A DNA stretch of 64,000 nucleotides from Cyanodermella asteris (GCA_900618795.1 UYJD01000003.1:220262-284261), one strand, 5' to 3'; shown: positions 20,627 through 34,028, counted from the stretch's first letter. Translations and numbers: made by a program. Notes: generated from the sequence alone by a model not told the origin.

Positions 20627-22592
20627 ATGACGACGCTGCCGGTCTCACCAATCCCGCACTTCGGTGCAACGGCTTTGGTTGACTACCAGTTTACCTATTC
20701 TTCAGAGATTCCCTCCAGGCCGAGAGATTCGGACGATTCCGGTTCTTCCGCTGCCATGAACGATGGCCAGAGTTCCGCAATAGGGCTACTCGAGCTTCCG
20801 CCGGAGATCAGACGCATGATCTACCACCAACTTGGCTTCAGCACCAATCATAGGAGAAAGGTCCAGACGTCCAGATACGCATCCGGTGGGATTGCTGTCA
20901 GGGCCTCATACTTCTTCACATCCGGCGACGGCCAGCACAATCAAAGGGGCGTTCAGCGGCCCCTCCGACCACTCGTCAAAGGCAAAGGTATTGTCACTCC
21001 GATCATGAGAGTCTGCAAGCAGCTTGCCCACGAGACATACGAACTCCTCTACGGAGATACAAACATCGGTATCGGCTGGGACATGGCTACGGAAAGGGGA
21101 TGGTATGTCGGCAAGAACGTACCCGCTCCCTACCCGGAAATTCCCGTCAACACCCTTCCATTTGCGCCAGAGCCGTGCCCTACTTTCCTCGGTACGAGAG
21201 CCATGTCGTATCTCACCCACATCACTCTTGGTCCTCTCTCGCACCCTGACTACGCGGACCCGTTGGAGATCTACATCCGGATGTTGGATTACATTGCGTT
21301 CAGGTGCCGCAAGCTGCAGTTTCTCGGCATTCACCTGTCCGACAAATGCAAAATACCAAGTGAAGGGGCGCAGAAACTTGAATCGCTCATCGATGCCCTA
21401 TCCAACATCATGCGGTGTTGTCAAATCCAGAAACTATGGATCGGGTCGGCGAAGTATCCTCACGATAATCTCGATGTCGATGTGGCGCGCCGACTCGTGG
21501 CTAAGAATCAGAGCGTCGAGATGGACGAGATCCTGGCCACTGCTCGTCGACGACAAGGTGAGAAATGCAAAGACTTGATCTCCGCTGATCAGCTTTTGAC
21601 TACCAGGATATCGGACTATGAACTACGTCGAAACAATCTCGAGAAGGCCGTGGACAATGATTATAGGGTCCGGAACAAGAAGCAGCAGCTGATGGGTGAA
21701 ATGAACCACCTCTTACGCAACTGGCGACGCGATATGAACGCCTGTACACAAAGCTGGATTCCTCCGACGATTGTGGCTGCAATGAACCTGCAGCTGTCGA
21801 GCTATAATCAAATCAGCATCGCACAAGAGTCTCTGGCGGCTCGCATGATGACCCTCCTGATCACTGACGCGATTCTTGCGTTCGCTGAGAAGCAGCGCCG
21901 GGAAAGGTCTTCAGAATTCGAGGATGCGGCTCAGCAAGCTCTCGAAAGGAGGTTTCGGGCAGCTCTCGATACAATAAGTGAGTAAAACACAGCCTGCAAT
22001 CCTTGCAATCCAGATGATCACAGAATGTTTATCTTTCTCACATCTCTTGGCTTTGTAATTTCAAATGATATGATACTGACGTTACCTAGACAAATCATTC
22101 GAACCCGAAACCCAGGCCTTTTCCAAACTCACACGAGTTACAGAACTACTACCCGAGCTAATCCTCCACCTCCCCTCCGGCTTTGACCCCGTCTTCCTCG
22201 AGACCCTACCCAGCCCGATCGACCTTCCCGGCCCCTCCTTCTCTCAAACGACAGTAAAAACAATCACCGACCTCACAACCTACTCCAGCCACGAAGCCGA
22301 ACAAGCGTCCCGCCGTACCAGATTCACCGATTTACGCACCTCGATGGTCTCTGCAGCACGGACCGCGCAGGAAACCGAGTCCTCTCACTCCTCAACCGAG
22401 CACATGACAGCCGCGGAAGCGCGCAAGGTGCTAGCCGACCAGATCGGGAAGCTGATGAGCAGCATGGGCTTCAAGACGGCGCCGCCGGCGAGTCCGCAGA
22501 GAGTGGGTAGTCCGGGGCTCTTGCTCGGAGGAAAGATTCTTCCGACTGCAGTGTATGGGCTGGGGCCGAGTTTGGATGATGGGACGAGGTAG
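20627..22592 (+). CDS. F-box-like fungal protein of unknown target
   Basis: Two exons, 20627-21977 and 22090-22592, give 617 aa. The 112-bp intron has GTGAGT, CTGAC near 22077 and ACCTAG, and is phase 1. After about 50 low-complexity residues, an F-box-like motif LLELPPEIRRMIY (54-66) leads into a region typical of fungal proteins that begin with such a motif (for example GIVTPIMRVCKQLAHETYELLYG, where the stretch up to the Leu-Leu-Tyr is the usual family landmark). The middle contains a charged helical stretch. The C-terminus has no known domain. F-box proteins usually link substrates to SCF ubiquitin ligases, but many of these fungal LPxEIR proteins are uncharacterised. No leucine-rich or WD repeats are seen. 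Confidence 0.8.
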
Positions 22593-23489
22593 GAAATGGC
22601 GTTCCGGTCGCGCTCGGTGAGGGTGCGACGGATCAAATATCTGCGGATGAGTTGAGCATTGGGTACTCGAATGGTCTTCTGAGCTGAATGCTCGGGGCGG
22701 TGAAGACCGAGCTGAGACGAGGGCCCGTCAAGGCGCATACAGTGAGCTAATAGAAATGGCTTGCAGTGGGGTGGCGGCCCTTTGCGAGAATTGCGGCTCA
22801 TCAGGCGGCGGAGACGGGTGAACGGATGCAATCGATGGCGACACAGAGTCTTACGTGATGGTGGTTGCAGGACGCATGTCAGGTGACGGTTGCTACACTA
22901 GCACAAAGCGACGCGGTGTGTTGCAGCGCAGGAGAACCAATTTCAGGGGTCGTGTCGATCATTCAGACCGGGGAAACGAGGCTGGCGAGCATACACTACA
23001 GTAATACGGGCGCAAAGCCCTCCAAAGGTTCGGGGAGTACTTGGGCATCTCTATTTTAACGAAGCAAGGAGCTAGGCACTGAAGAAGCAGAAGCAGTAGC
23101 ACCCACAGGCATAATTGAAACAGGTTCATGTAGAGATAATCTATTCCGGGTTTTTTAGTCTTTCCTAGTCCCTTTCCGTCATTTCCGCGGCCGTTGCTGT
23201 ATGCTCATGACTTCTTTCAATCATCTCATACTGTATCGACCAGATGCATCTATTCAATGCGCCATCGTCCAAGTTCCATCGTACAGTCGCTAAGAATATA
23301 TACAAGTCGCTGCTGCGCAATTGGCTGCGAAGTATGTGTCGTTCAGCCAAAAGCGGCGCGGCGCACTGATCTACCCGCTCGGGAGCGGTTGCGGCGTAGG
23401 AGCTGCTTGTTGGCTTAGCTCATCGTCACATCGACGACGACTTCAGCAACCTCACGCCAACCGAACCCCCCTGAAGTTCAGTTGGGTCT
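22593..23489. other. intergenic between convergent genes
   Basis: About 900 bp between the 3' ends of the F-box-like and PTH11-like genes. No coding region recognised. Confidence 0.4.
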
Positions 23490-24728
23490 CTAAATTGGCA
23501 GGCCCAGAGGGTTTGGTTGCGAGAAATTGACATGCGCTGACGGGCTGACCACCTCGCTGCTCGTTTCGATCTGAATAGTCTTGACGATACCGCCGTAAGT
23601 CGGCTCGTCTAGGCTGCTCCCATCCCTGTCACTTTCCGCCGAGCTCGTCACCGTCCCCTTGGCAGCCGAGGTTGTCATCGTTGTCGCCACATCGCTGTCC
23701 TTGAGCTCGATCCAGGGATCCCTCATCCCTGTCCCTGGTCTGGGACCAGTACGGGGACTTCCCGGCCATCCACTAAGTGGTCTCGCACTTTGTCGATTCG
23801 CGGTCCCGCGGCCATATGTCCTGGCGTCAGGGTAGCTGAAGCTGTTGTCCGTCTTGCCCCTGACGTTACGAATGAATCTGGGCAAGATCATGGCATTTGC
23901 GATGAGAATGCCGGCGCAGATTTCAGCGTTGGCCCACAGCTGATTCTCGAAGATCAAGGTCGTCTCGTCGCCAGACATGCTGAGGCGCTCACTGTAAATG
24001 AGTCGGACTGCACTGCAGATGCAGCCGAATAGGCCGACGGCGAAGGCGCAGCAGACTTCCACTCTCTTTCTTATCGGCAACTGTAGCTGCCAGATGGCAT
24101 AGATCGGAAGGAGGAATATGAGGAAGTCGGAAGCAATATTAAATGGACCAGAGCTGGCAAGTAAAGAGTCCTGGTCCAGACATGTGCCCGGGACAGAGGC
24201 ATCCCAACCTTTCGATATGGGTGTGCACTGGAAGATCAGCGCAAAGGAAAGAGCGACGTAGAATGCTATGTTAACAAGGATGAGGAAGACAATAGCCCAA
24301 TAGAAGCGGTTGCGGCGCCCATTGCCTGCGAAAATGGCGCGTAGTTGCAATAGGATTGCGACCTTGGCTCCTGTGATGGCGACGTCGTATATCACGAAAT
24401 CTATGAAGAGCAGGAATTTGATCTCATAATAGTTGGTCAAGTTGACGTCCCACTGATGTCGGCCGGCGCCATACGGGAGGCATGCGTAAAGTAATGCCGC
24501 GAAAACGACATGTGAAGCCCAAGCAAGGATTGTCCAGAGATCTGCCCAGATCAACCTCTTGAACAGGTACCACTGAGCGAAGACTCGTAAGATGGCAGAG
24601 ATTGTCGACAATCCCAAGCATACTGTCAAACCAGCTATGATGGCAGGGGCTATTGTAGGAGGGTTGACGAAATTGGTTTGATAGCCATCAGGGGCCGTCA
24701 ACGCCGGGGTCGTGTCATCCGAAGACAT
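23490..24728 (-). CDS. PTH11-like seven-helix membrane receptor (fungal rhodopsin-domain family)
   Basis: Intronless, 412 aa from the ATG at 24728 (MSSDDTTPAL). Seven hydrophobic helices are visible: PAIIAGLTVCLGLSTI, LWTILAWASHVVFAAL, FLLFIDFVIYDVAITG, IVFLILVNIAFYVAL, ASDFLIFLLPIYAI, CCAFAVGLFGCICSAV and AEICAGILIANAMIL. The fungal landmarks R-V/FAQW after helix 1, FQCTPISKGWD after helix 4 and RLIY in helix 6 are present. A polar tail of about 110 residues follows. There is no N-terminal CFEM domain. Related proteins include Magnaporthe Pth11, needed for surface sensing and appressorium formation, but the family is large and most members have no known ligand. Confidence 0.88.
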   Translation of the reverse strand: MSSDDTTPALTAPDGYQTNFVNPPTIAPAIIAGLTVCLGLSTISAILRVFAQWYLFKRLIWADLWTILAWASHVVFAALLYACLPYGAGRHQWDVNLTNYYEIKFLLFIDFVIYDVAITGAKVAILLQLRAIFAGNGRRNRFYWAIVFLILVNIAFYVALSFALIFQCTPISKGWDASVPGTCLDQDSLLASSGPFNIASDFLIFLLPIYAIWQLQLPIRKRVEVCCAFAVGLFGCICSAVRLIYSERLSMSGDETTLIFENQLWANAEICAGILIANAMILPRFIRNVRGKTDNSFSYPDARTYGRGTANRQSARPLSGWPGSPRTGPRPGTGMRDPWIELKDSDVATTMTTSAAKGTVTSSAESDRDGSSLDEPTYGGIVKTIQIETSSEVVSPSAHVNFSQPNPLGLPI

Positions 24729-27230
24729 CCTTGCTCTCGGGTGCGCGATCGGTGTGGAGGGTTGGGATGGATGCAGATAGGATCGTGCGATCAGGAGCTG
24801 ATGTTTAAAGGATTTGTCGAGCAGGGGATCAAGTTGAATCTGTGACGGCTCCACCAAGATCAGTCTTCTGAGACGGCGTGGCAGGTCTCACAAGTTCTCA
24901 GCTGATTGAACGAGCGGTAGGTCGTATCACTTCCTGATTCTGAGAAGCTGTGGCGTGCGAATTGTCGTCGCCTCGACAGTCACACGAGCAGTCGACTGTG
25001 TATCAAAACTTCACGAGCGCAAATAGAGTGGGTCACTTGACGTGCTGTCCCGAGAGCCAGGACGAGCCCGTGGCATCTCAAAAAGAAGAGAGCGCGGTAA
25101 CAGGATGGCGACGAGGGGCGTGGAAAATGAACGATACTTGGGCCATGACAGAGTTAAGAATGGACAGCGACGAAAACAAGGCTGATTGCAAAACGATGCG
25201 ATACTGCACAGGTCGGACCATATGCTAAGAATGCAGGAGCATAATGTGGTGGCATTTTTACACACCCCAGCGGCGCAAGACCTCTCACAGACGACCTCTT
25301 TCGACATGGCTAAAGTTACCGGCACGCGGAGCGACGATGATAGGTGCAAATTCCGCGGCATGTGTGGGTCGATGGGGCGAAGTGGGACGTTTGAGCTGAT
25401 CTCGCGAGGTGTTCCATTGACGGAGAGCAGACCACGACCAGACGCACGGGCGTGTACATGGTGAAGATTTTCTCACTCCCGCATCCTTGCCACGACGGGC
25501 TCGGCGATCGGCAGGCTTGAAGTCAAAACAGGGATCCGAGGTTGGATGGCGTCAAACAAAAAAGGCGGACAAAGGAGAAGGGTGTGAGTTACAATGGTGC
25601 TTGCCGGTCTCCGGGCATAATCTGGTGGCGCAATGGTGGGAGGTTGCGGCGGGGGGAACAAGGCAATTAATTAGCAAATCCAGTAAGATGGTTGGTGACG
25701 GCGACGTCGTTCGACATTCGGATGGCGCGTACATCCCGCCGGTGGTGGCAGTTGCTGCCAGCGGGACCAGCATTTGGTGTAATAATGCGTAGCTAAGCAA
25801 TCACCAACATGCAAAGCATTTCGGATTCGCAGTAGATGCAACCAACGTTCGAGGCACAGCAAGCTGCTGTGCGACGAGAAACTTGCGCAAGACTGTTCAT
25901 GGCTCCACGAGGTTGGCGTAGTCGTGCATGAATTTATTCGAGCTGGGACCACGGTTTTGCGACGAACGCTTTCGATGGAGGTGCTGAATCCTGACAGGCA
26001 CGATAAGGAGGATCAGCTTCTCGAAGAGCTCTGCTCCGTGGACGAGCCAACGGTAGACAGGCGATCGCAGCCGTTGCGGGCAGAGCAAACCTCAAATTTG
26101 ATGGTCATGATACCTCGAAACCTCGCCGCACGGATATATCTGCGCATATCGTCTGAAGCACTGGGCGAGCTCATCGCCTGTCAGCCGATAACCCTTGTTC
26201 GGCCACTCCCGATCTAGGCGTAGCCGGATAGATGCTCACGCATTGTATAGTGGTGGAAAAAGAAAACGCCCGAGCATAAGTCGCTCTTTTCCGCGACACT
26301 CAGCAGGGGCTTCATGGAGCTCAAATCCTTCTGTGGCTGGCGAATTGCTGGATCGGATAGCGAAAAAAGAAATGAGTAGTCGGCGGGTTGTCATGGCGTC
26401 GACGAGGGCAGATAAGAGCTCACGGAATTGGCCAAATCAGGAGAGGTCGAGCGAAAGAAGGAAGGGAAGAATTTGAGGCTGTTTGGCTTGGTGGCTCCAC
26501 CGCTACTAGTAGCAGGCCAGCAGAACTTGGGAAGGCGCGATGCTGCGGGGCCGGCTAGCCCGGAATGCTACAGGGGCTCCCGAGGCGTGGCTACCCATTC
26601 GCCAACCGGAACGATGACCAATGTCGCTCGCCGGGAAGCCGCGGTGGAAGAAGCACGCAAGGGCCGCGCTCGGGCCAGGCAATGTCATCTTCACACACTC
26701 TTTTTCGCCCGCTGCGACTCTGCGATGGGGCAGAAGCCAAAGCCAGCGAGGACCGGTGATCCACGCGTGCAGACCCGCCATGTCTCAACTCAGCGACCTC
26801 GTTCGCCAGTTGCATCATGCTGCTTTGCTAGTGTTTCGCTCGCGTGGAAAGGGCCACAGTGGACGATAGCGTGACCCGCCGTGTTGCAACGAGCTCCACG
26901 TTGTTGGAACGCCTCTAGCGCAAACCCTTTCGCCAGTCATGAAGCCTCTTCATTCTTGATGCTCGTCGCAGAAAATTCGCCCCTTCGTGCACGCTACAAA
27001 GACTTGAGCGTCCTGGCCGCCCTTTATTTTGCTTGTCTCATCCAAGGCAGTGCGTGACCGGACAGGCCGGCCAACCAACACACCGCACAAAGCACGCAGG
27101 TTGCCCGATCTAGGGAGAGAAGGAGCTACTCACGTTCTCAGCTGCGTCTTGTCCGCACCTGCTTCTTTTCTTTCTAGATTTGCTCTCTTTATTTCTCTTC
27201 AGCCCTCTCTTGGTGCATTCGGAGACCAGC
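24729..27230. promoter_or_regulatory. 2.5-kb divergent intergenic region, PTH11-like and purine permease genes
   Basis: No gene is supported: frames in this stretch are short and without recognisable domains on either strand. The ends hold the promoters of the two divergent genes; the right end (27150-27230) is CT-rich. AreA-type GATA words such as CGGATAGA (26226) and GCGATAGC occur but are common by chance. Confidence 0.4.
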
Positions 27231-29042
27231 ATGTCATCGCCCGACTTCCAGTCCCCTCGCACGATGCAGGGCGGCTTCAGACGCGTCGTTCATTACTTCA
27301 CCACCAGGTACGTTCCTCTGTGTATATACTTGTTTTCGGACGTCCCGAACGTTAGTAGCTCCGGTGGCTGACTCTGGTGCAGAGATGGTCTCATTGGCGA
27401 CTACGATTATGCCTTTCTCTTCAGACCAAACCTCCCCTTCATGCGCAAGCCTGACCAGGCGGCGCCATTTTTCGGTCTGAATGACAAGATGCCGCTGTTC
27501 CTTGGCTTGCTCCTGGGTCTACAGCATGCACTTGCAATGCTGGCTGGTATCATCACGCCTCCGATCATCTTCGCTGGCCAGGTCAATCTCGATGCTCTTA
27601 CCAGCCAGTACCTCGTGTCAACGTCGTTGATCGTGGCCGCCATTCTCTCCACTATTCAGATCACTCGCTTCCACATTTGGGGGACACCATACTACCTAGG
27701 AACTGGTCTTCTGTCGGTCGTTGGTACCTCTTTCAACTCACTGCCAGTTGCCTCCGCAACGTTCAGCCAGATGTATGCTAATGGTTTCTGTCCGGTTGAT
27801 GCGGATGGCACAAAACTGCCTTGCCCGTCAGGCTATGGTGCATTCATTGGAACCACCATTGTTTGTGCTCTGCTTCAGATGCTCATCTCTTTCATCCCGC
27901 CTAAGCTGCTCCAGAAGATTCTACCTCCATTGGTCACTGGCCCGGTAGTTCTGCTCATTGGTGTAGCCCTGGTCGCCTCTGGTCTCGAAGATTGGGTCGG
28001 TGGTAGTGGCAATTGCATGTCTCGTCCGACGTCTGGCGATTACCAACTTTGCCCATCGAACTCTGCTCCTCACGCTTTGCCCTGGGGTAGCGCTGAGTTC
28101 ATCGGACTTGGATTCTCTGCCTTCGTTACTCTCATTCTCTGCGAGCGCTTTGGAAGCCCTATCATGAGGTCGTCCTCAATCGTCATTGGTCTGCTTGTTG
28201 GTTGCATCATTGCCGCAGCGTGTGGGTACTTTGACCGCTCTGGTATCGATGTCGCTCCGGTTGCGTCGTTCATCTGGGTCAAAACCTTTCCTCTCACAGT
28301 CTACGGTCCGGCGGTCCTCCCAGCTCTGGCCGTCTATCTGGTCAACACCATGGAGGCGATGGGTGACGTGACTGCAACCTGTGATGTGAGCAGACTGGAC
28401 ATCGAGGGCAAGGAATTCGATTCCCGCATTCAAGGTGGTATTTTGGCCGATGGCTTCAACAGTTTGATCGCTGGTCTCATGACCATCACGCCCATGTCCG
28501 TTTTTGCCCAAAATAACGGTGTCATTGCCCTCACTCGCTGTGCAAACCGATATGCTGGGTACTTCGCCTGCTTCCTACTCCTCATCATGGGCATATTCGC
28601 CAAATTTGCCGCAGCTTTGGTCGCCATCCCAGCACCCGTGCTTGGCGGTGTCACGACCTTCTTATACACGGCCGTGGCCGTTTCCGGTATCCGCATTCTG
28701 TCCACGGTCAGATTCACTCCCCGCAACCGTTTCATCATGACGGCTGCACTGGCTCCCGGTATCGGAGCCATTCTGGTGCCCAAGTGGTTCAGCTACTTCT
28801 TCACCTACACGGGAGGCGGAGCGAAGGGTGGTCTCCTTGATGCTGTCACTATCGTCATGCAGACCGGCTTCGCCTTGACCGGTCTGCTTGGTGTTATCTT
28901 GAACCTCTTGCTGCCGCAAGAGATTGACAGCACGATTGACGTATTCCAGCGACATGCGCCAGCGTTGCCGGTCAGCGAGCCAAAATTTTCCGACGAGCAG
29001 TCATTCGACAAACAGGGCGTCCCAGCTGCTGTTGGCCGCTAA
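27231..29042 (+). CDS. uric acid/xanthine-type purine permease (UapA/UapC-like)
   Basis: Two exons, 27231-27307 and 27383-29042, give 578 aa. The 75-bp intron has GTACGT, CTGAC and GCAG and is phase 2. The protein belongs to the nucleobase-ascorbate transporter family. The N-terminal block RDGLIGDYDYAFLF and NLPFM is characteristic of UapA/UapC. GLQHALAML holds the QH pair of the first helix, and QNNGVIALTR is the family signature controlling substrate recognition and specificity. About 14 membrane helices are expected. It should import purines with protons at the plasma membrane. In Aspergillus the orthologues are induced by uric acid (UaY) and nitrogen limitation (AreA); regulation here is only inferred. 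The ATG at 27231 follows ACCAGC. Confidence 0.93.
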
Positions 29043-32000
29043 AGATGCCGATACGAGGAGGAAATTATTATTGCAAGCGTTTTTTTAGTGTATACTTATA
29101 CCCCCGGGCTGGATATCAATATTGCTTACTTGCATTTCTTCATAGCTACGGCATGGGAAATTATATGTTTTCTTACATACGTTCGCATTCCGCGGTGCGA
29201 TGTACGGGTTGGCATGTTCGGCACGAGTGACTTCCATTGCTGGCAAAGCATCGACTGAAATTGATTATTTCCATTCCAGCCCAGGATAGAAGCTTGCCGT
29301 GCACACATCATCACTTCCTACGTTTAGACCCTCCAAGACAGACCTACCAGCAGTGATAAGCACGCATACTGCACGGTCATTTTGTCACAATCGGCGGTGA
29401 TCCCATATCGGACTCGACCTCTACCAAAAACCTGCGCATGGCGGTAGTCCTTCAGACCCTCACTTCACTGGCTTGGCACGTTTCATGTCGCGTCCAGGCA
29501 CAACCTGCTACCAACCGCGATTTCGAGACTCCAGATCGATTGCCTCGCAGGGAGTTCCCGTGTCTCAGAGGCGCCGCAAGACTTCGTGACCACGGGAAGG
29601 AGAGCTAGCAAATTGTACAGGATCAAAGTGAGACGGAAAAAGGGCGAGACGTGTTTGCATTTTCTCTACGGACAAGGCGTATGGTGTTCTCTAACGATGG
29701 TTGCCTTGTGACTGCCTACACTATGCTGTGACCCAAATGGTTTATCAAAGTCGCGTTGCTCGTATACGCCGAACGAGTGGCGGTACTCGCTGTCATATGA
29801 TTTTCATCGCCCTGGCGCCGAACAGGCGACGAAACACGTTTAGATCTGCACATCATCGCAATTGTATTGAAACGGCCATCGCCCTTTCATTAGGACAAAA
29901 CTCGTGACCTGGCATCTATCTGTGAAGAGAAGAGCGCGATGGTCTGTGGCTGCAGTGGTGAAAGCGGGTGCGCCACGTGCGTCGCCAAAGGCGGCGCCGT
30001 CTCACAAGCAAGCAAGGGCGACAAGCGTCATCTGCATAAGCTCTCCATACTTTCATAATGCACGACCTTGCATGGACTGCAGCTCCGCATTGACCGTTTT
30101 GACACTGCGTGGTGCTTCGCGTCTTGTGTGTGGGAGCTGCTGTAGCTAAAAGTTAATGCAGAGAATGGAACTCCCCTAGCTGGCCTTCTGAGACTTCCTG
30201 AGATAAGCTCATCTGCGCTCAATAAACGGGGTTTCGTCAAACCACTGTGAGACCAGTACGAGCTTGCACAGAGTATCATTAGAACACGTCGAGCACATCA
30301 GAAGGCAGAACTGATAGGGAATGCAGAGAAAGTCGTGCTCCCGCAGCACAAGAGCTTCGCGAGTCTGTACGTATCTTGCGTGTCAAGCTACGGGGGATCT
30401 GAGCGTCCGCGTAAGGAACGCCAGGAAGCGGGTCCTGGGATCTGCTGTTGGCGACGCGGATCAACAGGGCCAAAGCCATATCAGTGCAAGACGCCAAGGA
30501 CACGACGATAGGGTAACCTCAAGGAGCCATGATCCTCTGCCTTCAGTCAGCACTCCCCAAAGAGTACAGAAACTGAGGAACGTGCTGTCGAAAAGCAGCA
30601 CGGGCACAATGTACGACGACGACATACTCGGCAGCAACCTGCATGCAGCTTGTTGTCCGTAGCATTCGCTTGGAACCCATCCGAAGTGGTTCTGAGGTCG
30701 CGGCCAAGACGGCGGTCATCTGGGACTGGGATCACTTGCGTAAGAGCCTTCATGTCGCGTAGAAGCTGGTCCGGCGCAAGCGCATAAACGGCTCGCAGGG
30801 ACGGGAAGCTTTTGCAGCTTCGGAAAACGGTGCAGGCAGAAGTCAATGATGCTGGGATGTACTGCAGATAAACCTTGATAAGGGCAGAGTGGTTAGCGGT
30901 GGTGGCGGTGGTGGTGGTGATGGGGAGGCATGCGTACATATATTTGCCTGCCAAGGATAGGAACAGCTTCCGGCAACCGAAATCATTGACCCGCGTTCGT
31001 TGTACGCTGCATTTCGATCCTCCTCTAGTGGTCTTTCGAAATGAGGACGACCCGTGTCGTCGCCGATAGAAATGCAAGCGCCTCAAGGTGAGCGCCTCAG
31101 TTCGAGGCCGCAAGCGGCATCCACCGACTGGCATCCCGACCCTTGATCTCGCATCATGGGCTACTGTCCAATCATGACATCCAACTGCTGTGCACGGCGA
31201 GAACTTCGGAACCCTATCTGTCTCCGTGGCTGGTCGGAAGTAAAAGCACAACGCGGGACGCGATTTAACTTCCGTTTGCCAGACTGCTAGTGCGGCACTA
31301 TCAGCTCATCATAGAATATGAGTGGGAAAGGCTGGCTGGTGGCAGCCTCATACGAGGCATGATGCAGATTTGCTATCATCACTCTATTCTAAAACCTGTT
31401 CATTGACCGGAAATTGTTCCATGAGCGGGCCCACGGCCTGGCCAAGCGATCTGGAGCCAGAAACGCGCGTGAAGGCGGACTCCAACCCGTGGCCAATCTT
31501 CTGAAGCCACGACGCATCCTGTATTGCTTCATTATCTGCTCGTTATCAGCCCTGTAAATATGCTGCGAACTTCGCGGCTTGATCGCACAGCCTCGCCTTT
31601 GGCCTTCAAGAGCTAGCCGATCTGAGACTGCAAGACCGAGGATTCACAGTTCACAATCACGATTTGCCAGCAGCGACTAGCGCAGATTCTGTAAAGACGC
31701 CCCTAGGATGCTGGAACTTGAACTGACATACCTGCTTCGACGATTGTGCACTTGCAGCATCGTTAGCAGATGATCGGCGAGTGATAGCGAAGCTTTCAAG
31801 GTGTGGTCGGAGCTATGACCATGACGCAAGCTTGCCAAATAAGTCGATGCTTGTTCATCCTCGTACTCACGCTCTCTGCGTAGCATCAAAACGTGCGTCG
31901 GAGCGTTTCGCCTGCCAACATTCAGGGCAAGATGATAGGATCATTCGCACAAGTTATTTCTCCCCGTCTGTCATTCATGTTGTGGTTGAACATGATTGTC

Positions 32001-34028
32001 GGGAACTCACGACTTTCCAACAATTGATCTCAGCTCTATCAGCACGCCAGTGGAACCCATACTGCTAGAACCACAGAGAGGATGCCCATTCGAGGTCGGC
32101 TCCTGAGTCGTGCCAAAGACGCGTTACCGCTACTTCCAAAGCAAAACCATGTGTCTGAGCTCTTGTCGTGAGGGATGATTCGACAACAGGCTTGGCAAAC
32201 TCCTGGCGCACAAGAACGATGGAGCTTCGGGCCTTCGGCAGCCATCGCGTGCAATGATACAGACGCAGGAGCCATGCAGGCGTGTGCAACCGCTTGATCT
32301 ACATTCCACAAGATGCATGCAGATTCTTCATGCGTATGCGGCCAGACGACCACCAGTCTGGCGAGCCGGACGTGTCCGTATTAACCTATTCGAGGTTATA
32401 ATGGTGATGAATATATCTGATAGTGATGTCGCGTCTCACGGCACGATGTCAGTCGAAGGTGCGGAAGGTTTGGCCGATAACGAAAATTTGACGAAAAGGG
32501 TTCCCATAGCCTTCCGGCTATATCGGTAGTATACGGGACAGTGGCGTTCTAGAGGGTGTCGTCGCGAAGGTTCATGATAGCGCCCAATGCAGGCCTAGGG
32601 CCCACGAGTGCGGTAGACCCTGGTGTTTCGTCCTGCAAAGTGCAATAACCGGCCATTGCCGTCCAAAGGGGCGGGCGACAATTGGCTCGTCTTGGAGCGA
32701 CGCAGCAGCCAACGTCGAGGCAGTCGAGGGATCCCCGCAGCAGCAGCTCCATCGAAGGCGTCGCGCCCCAGAGGATCCCCTGCTAGAGCGGCATGGCCGT
32801 ATGCAGGCCTTGCAGGGAATCGCATTCTTTTCGCGGCTTTGCGGGTATCCGTTGCTGAATTTGCTCTTGCGCGTGTGGCCGCAAATCCGGTCGTCGTATC
32901 CAAGCGGCTCCACAGTGCACCCGGCGAGTATCGAGAGCTGGCGCAAGGAGTGCATGTCAGCGCGTGGCCGCTGAAAAGTCTACTCGTGCCGCTGGAAAAA
33001 ACGGGCGTGTGGCTCTGCGAGAAATCCAGGCCTAGGGGCGCCCGTGCCACGGATTCCGGCTGGCAGAGCGGAGCCAGCGTGCCATGGAGAGGAGCGACGC
33101 CATCGTCATGGCCTGTGTTGAATGCCTCTAGCGGACGACGAGATGGTAAAACCAATGCCGGGGCGCGAGCGGCAAGAGAGCGATGGTGAGGCTAGTCGAG
33201 GGCAGAGCGGATGGCGCTGACAGCTCATGGGCCTCTTGGTCGACACGTCTTCCGAAGCGCTGGTATTGATTCAGCAGCGGCGTGAGACAAGGAATCGCCA
33301 AACAGAGCAGTGTGACGCCCGTGTGGACGACAGGGAAGCAGGGTCTTGTTTAGGAGAGAGTTGGGAGCTAGAAGGTCAATTTCCCCGCGTCGTGGCATGC
33401 GCTGCGATAGGCGATCGAGCTGACGCTTGCAGTCATCTCACTCCCAACTCGCGCATCGAACCTCGACCGCGACTGCGACCTCTGCCATACCGCACGTACA
33501 TCCAGTACACTAGACTACCTTGCTCTGAGCAACGATCTCCCGGGCCATCACCTCCGGCCATCTCCCCCAACAATATACCCGTCCGTCCTCCCGAGCACCC
33601 TCTCATACCTCGACCCTGAGCCTATACACCTCTTTTTCACGCATCCTGTTGACCCGATCCGACAAAGTCACCAGCACGGCACGAGATAGCACTCAACAAC
33701 CCGCTCTCGCTCACAATTCGCCTTCGCCCTATTGCCATCTTTATCGACGATCTGCACGTTTTGACTTCGCTCATCCTCCCCGGATTCTCACAAGACTTAC
33801 AACCGCAACTCAAAGGGTTGACCGCCTCCGAGGCCAATAGTCGAAACTCTTTACTCACCCACCTCTGCAGTCCGCCCTGATTCGCACCCTCTTCCCTGCG
33901 TGGCTTCACCGTAGACGCTCGCCTCCCCACAACCGCTTAGCAGACACTCGTTTCGTACATGGGCTGAGGCCCGGAGGAGGGCGTTGGAGTTTTCGGTTTC
34001 TTCGTGGTCGCCTTTGCCTAACATAGTC
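29043..34028. other. 5-kb gene-free region, promoter of the Reg1-like gene at its right end
   Basis: No recognisable coding region on either strand. A GGT-type microsatellite lies at about 30898-30923. From 32595 to 33189 both strands are open in overlapping frames, but neither protein resembles a family and the composition is GC-driven. From about 33440 to 33980 the + strand is CT-rich, as in long fungal 5' leaders. Confidence 0.4.
30898..30923 (+). repeat. GGT-rich microsatellite
   Basis: Mostly (GGT)n with a GGC and a GAT interruption. Confidence 0.8.

Noticed and set aside
26216-26460. GATA words upstream of the purine permease as AreA sites
   Set aside because: Such six-base words are expected by chance at this density and no paired arrangement or UaY site was recognised.
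30547-31251. 234-codon minus-strand frame in the gene-free region
   Set aside because: Cys/Arg-rich composition, no domain, no homologous feel, and a microsatellite-derived Thr run; most likely chance.
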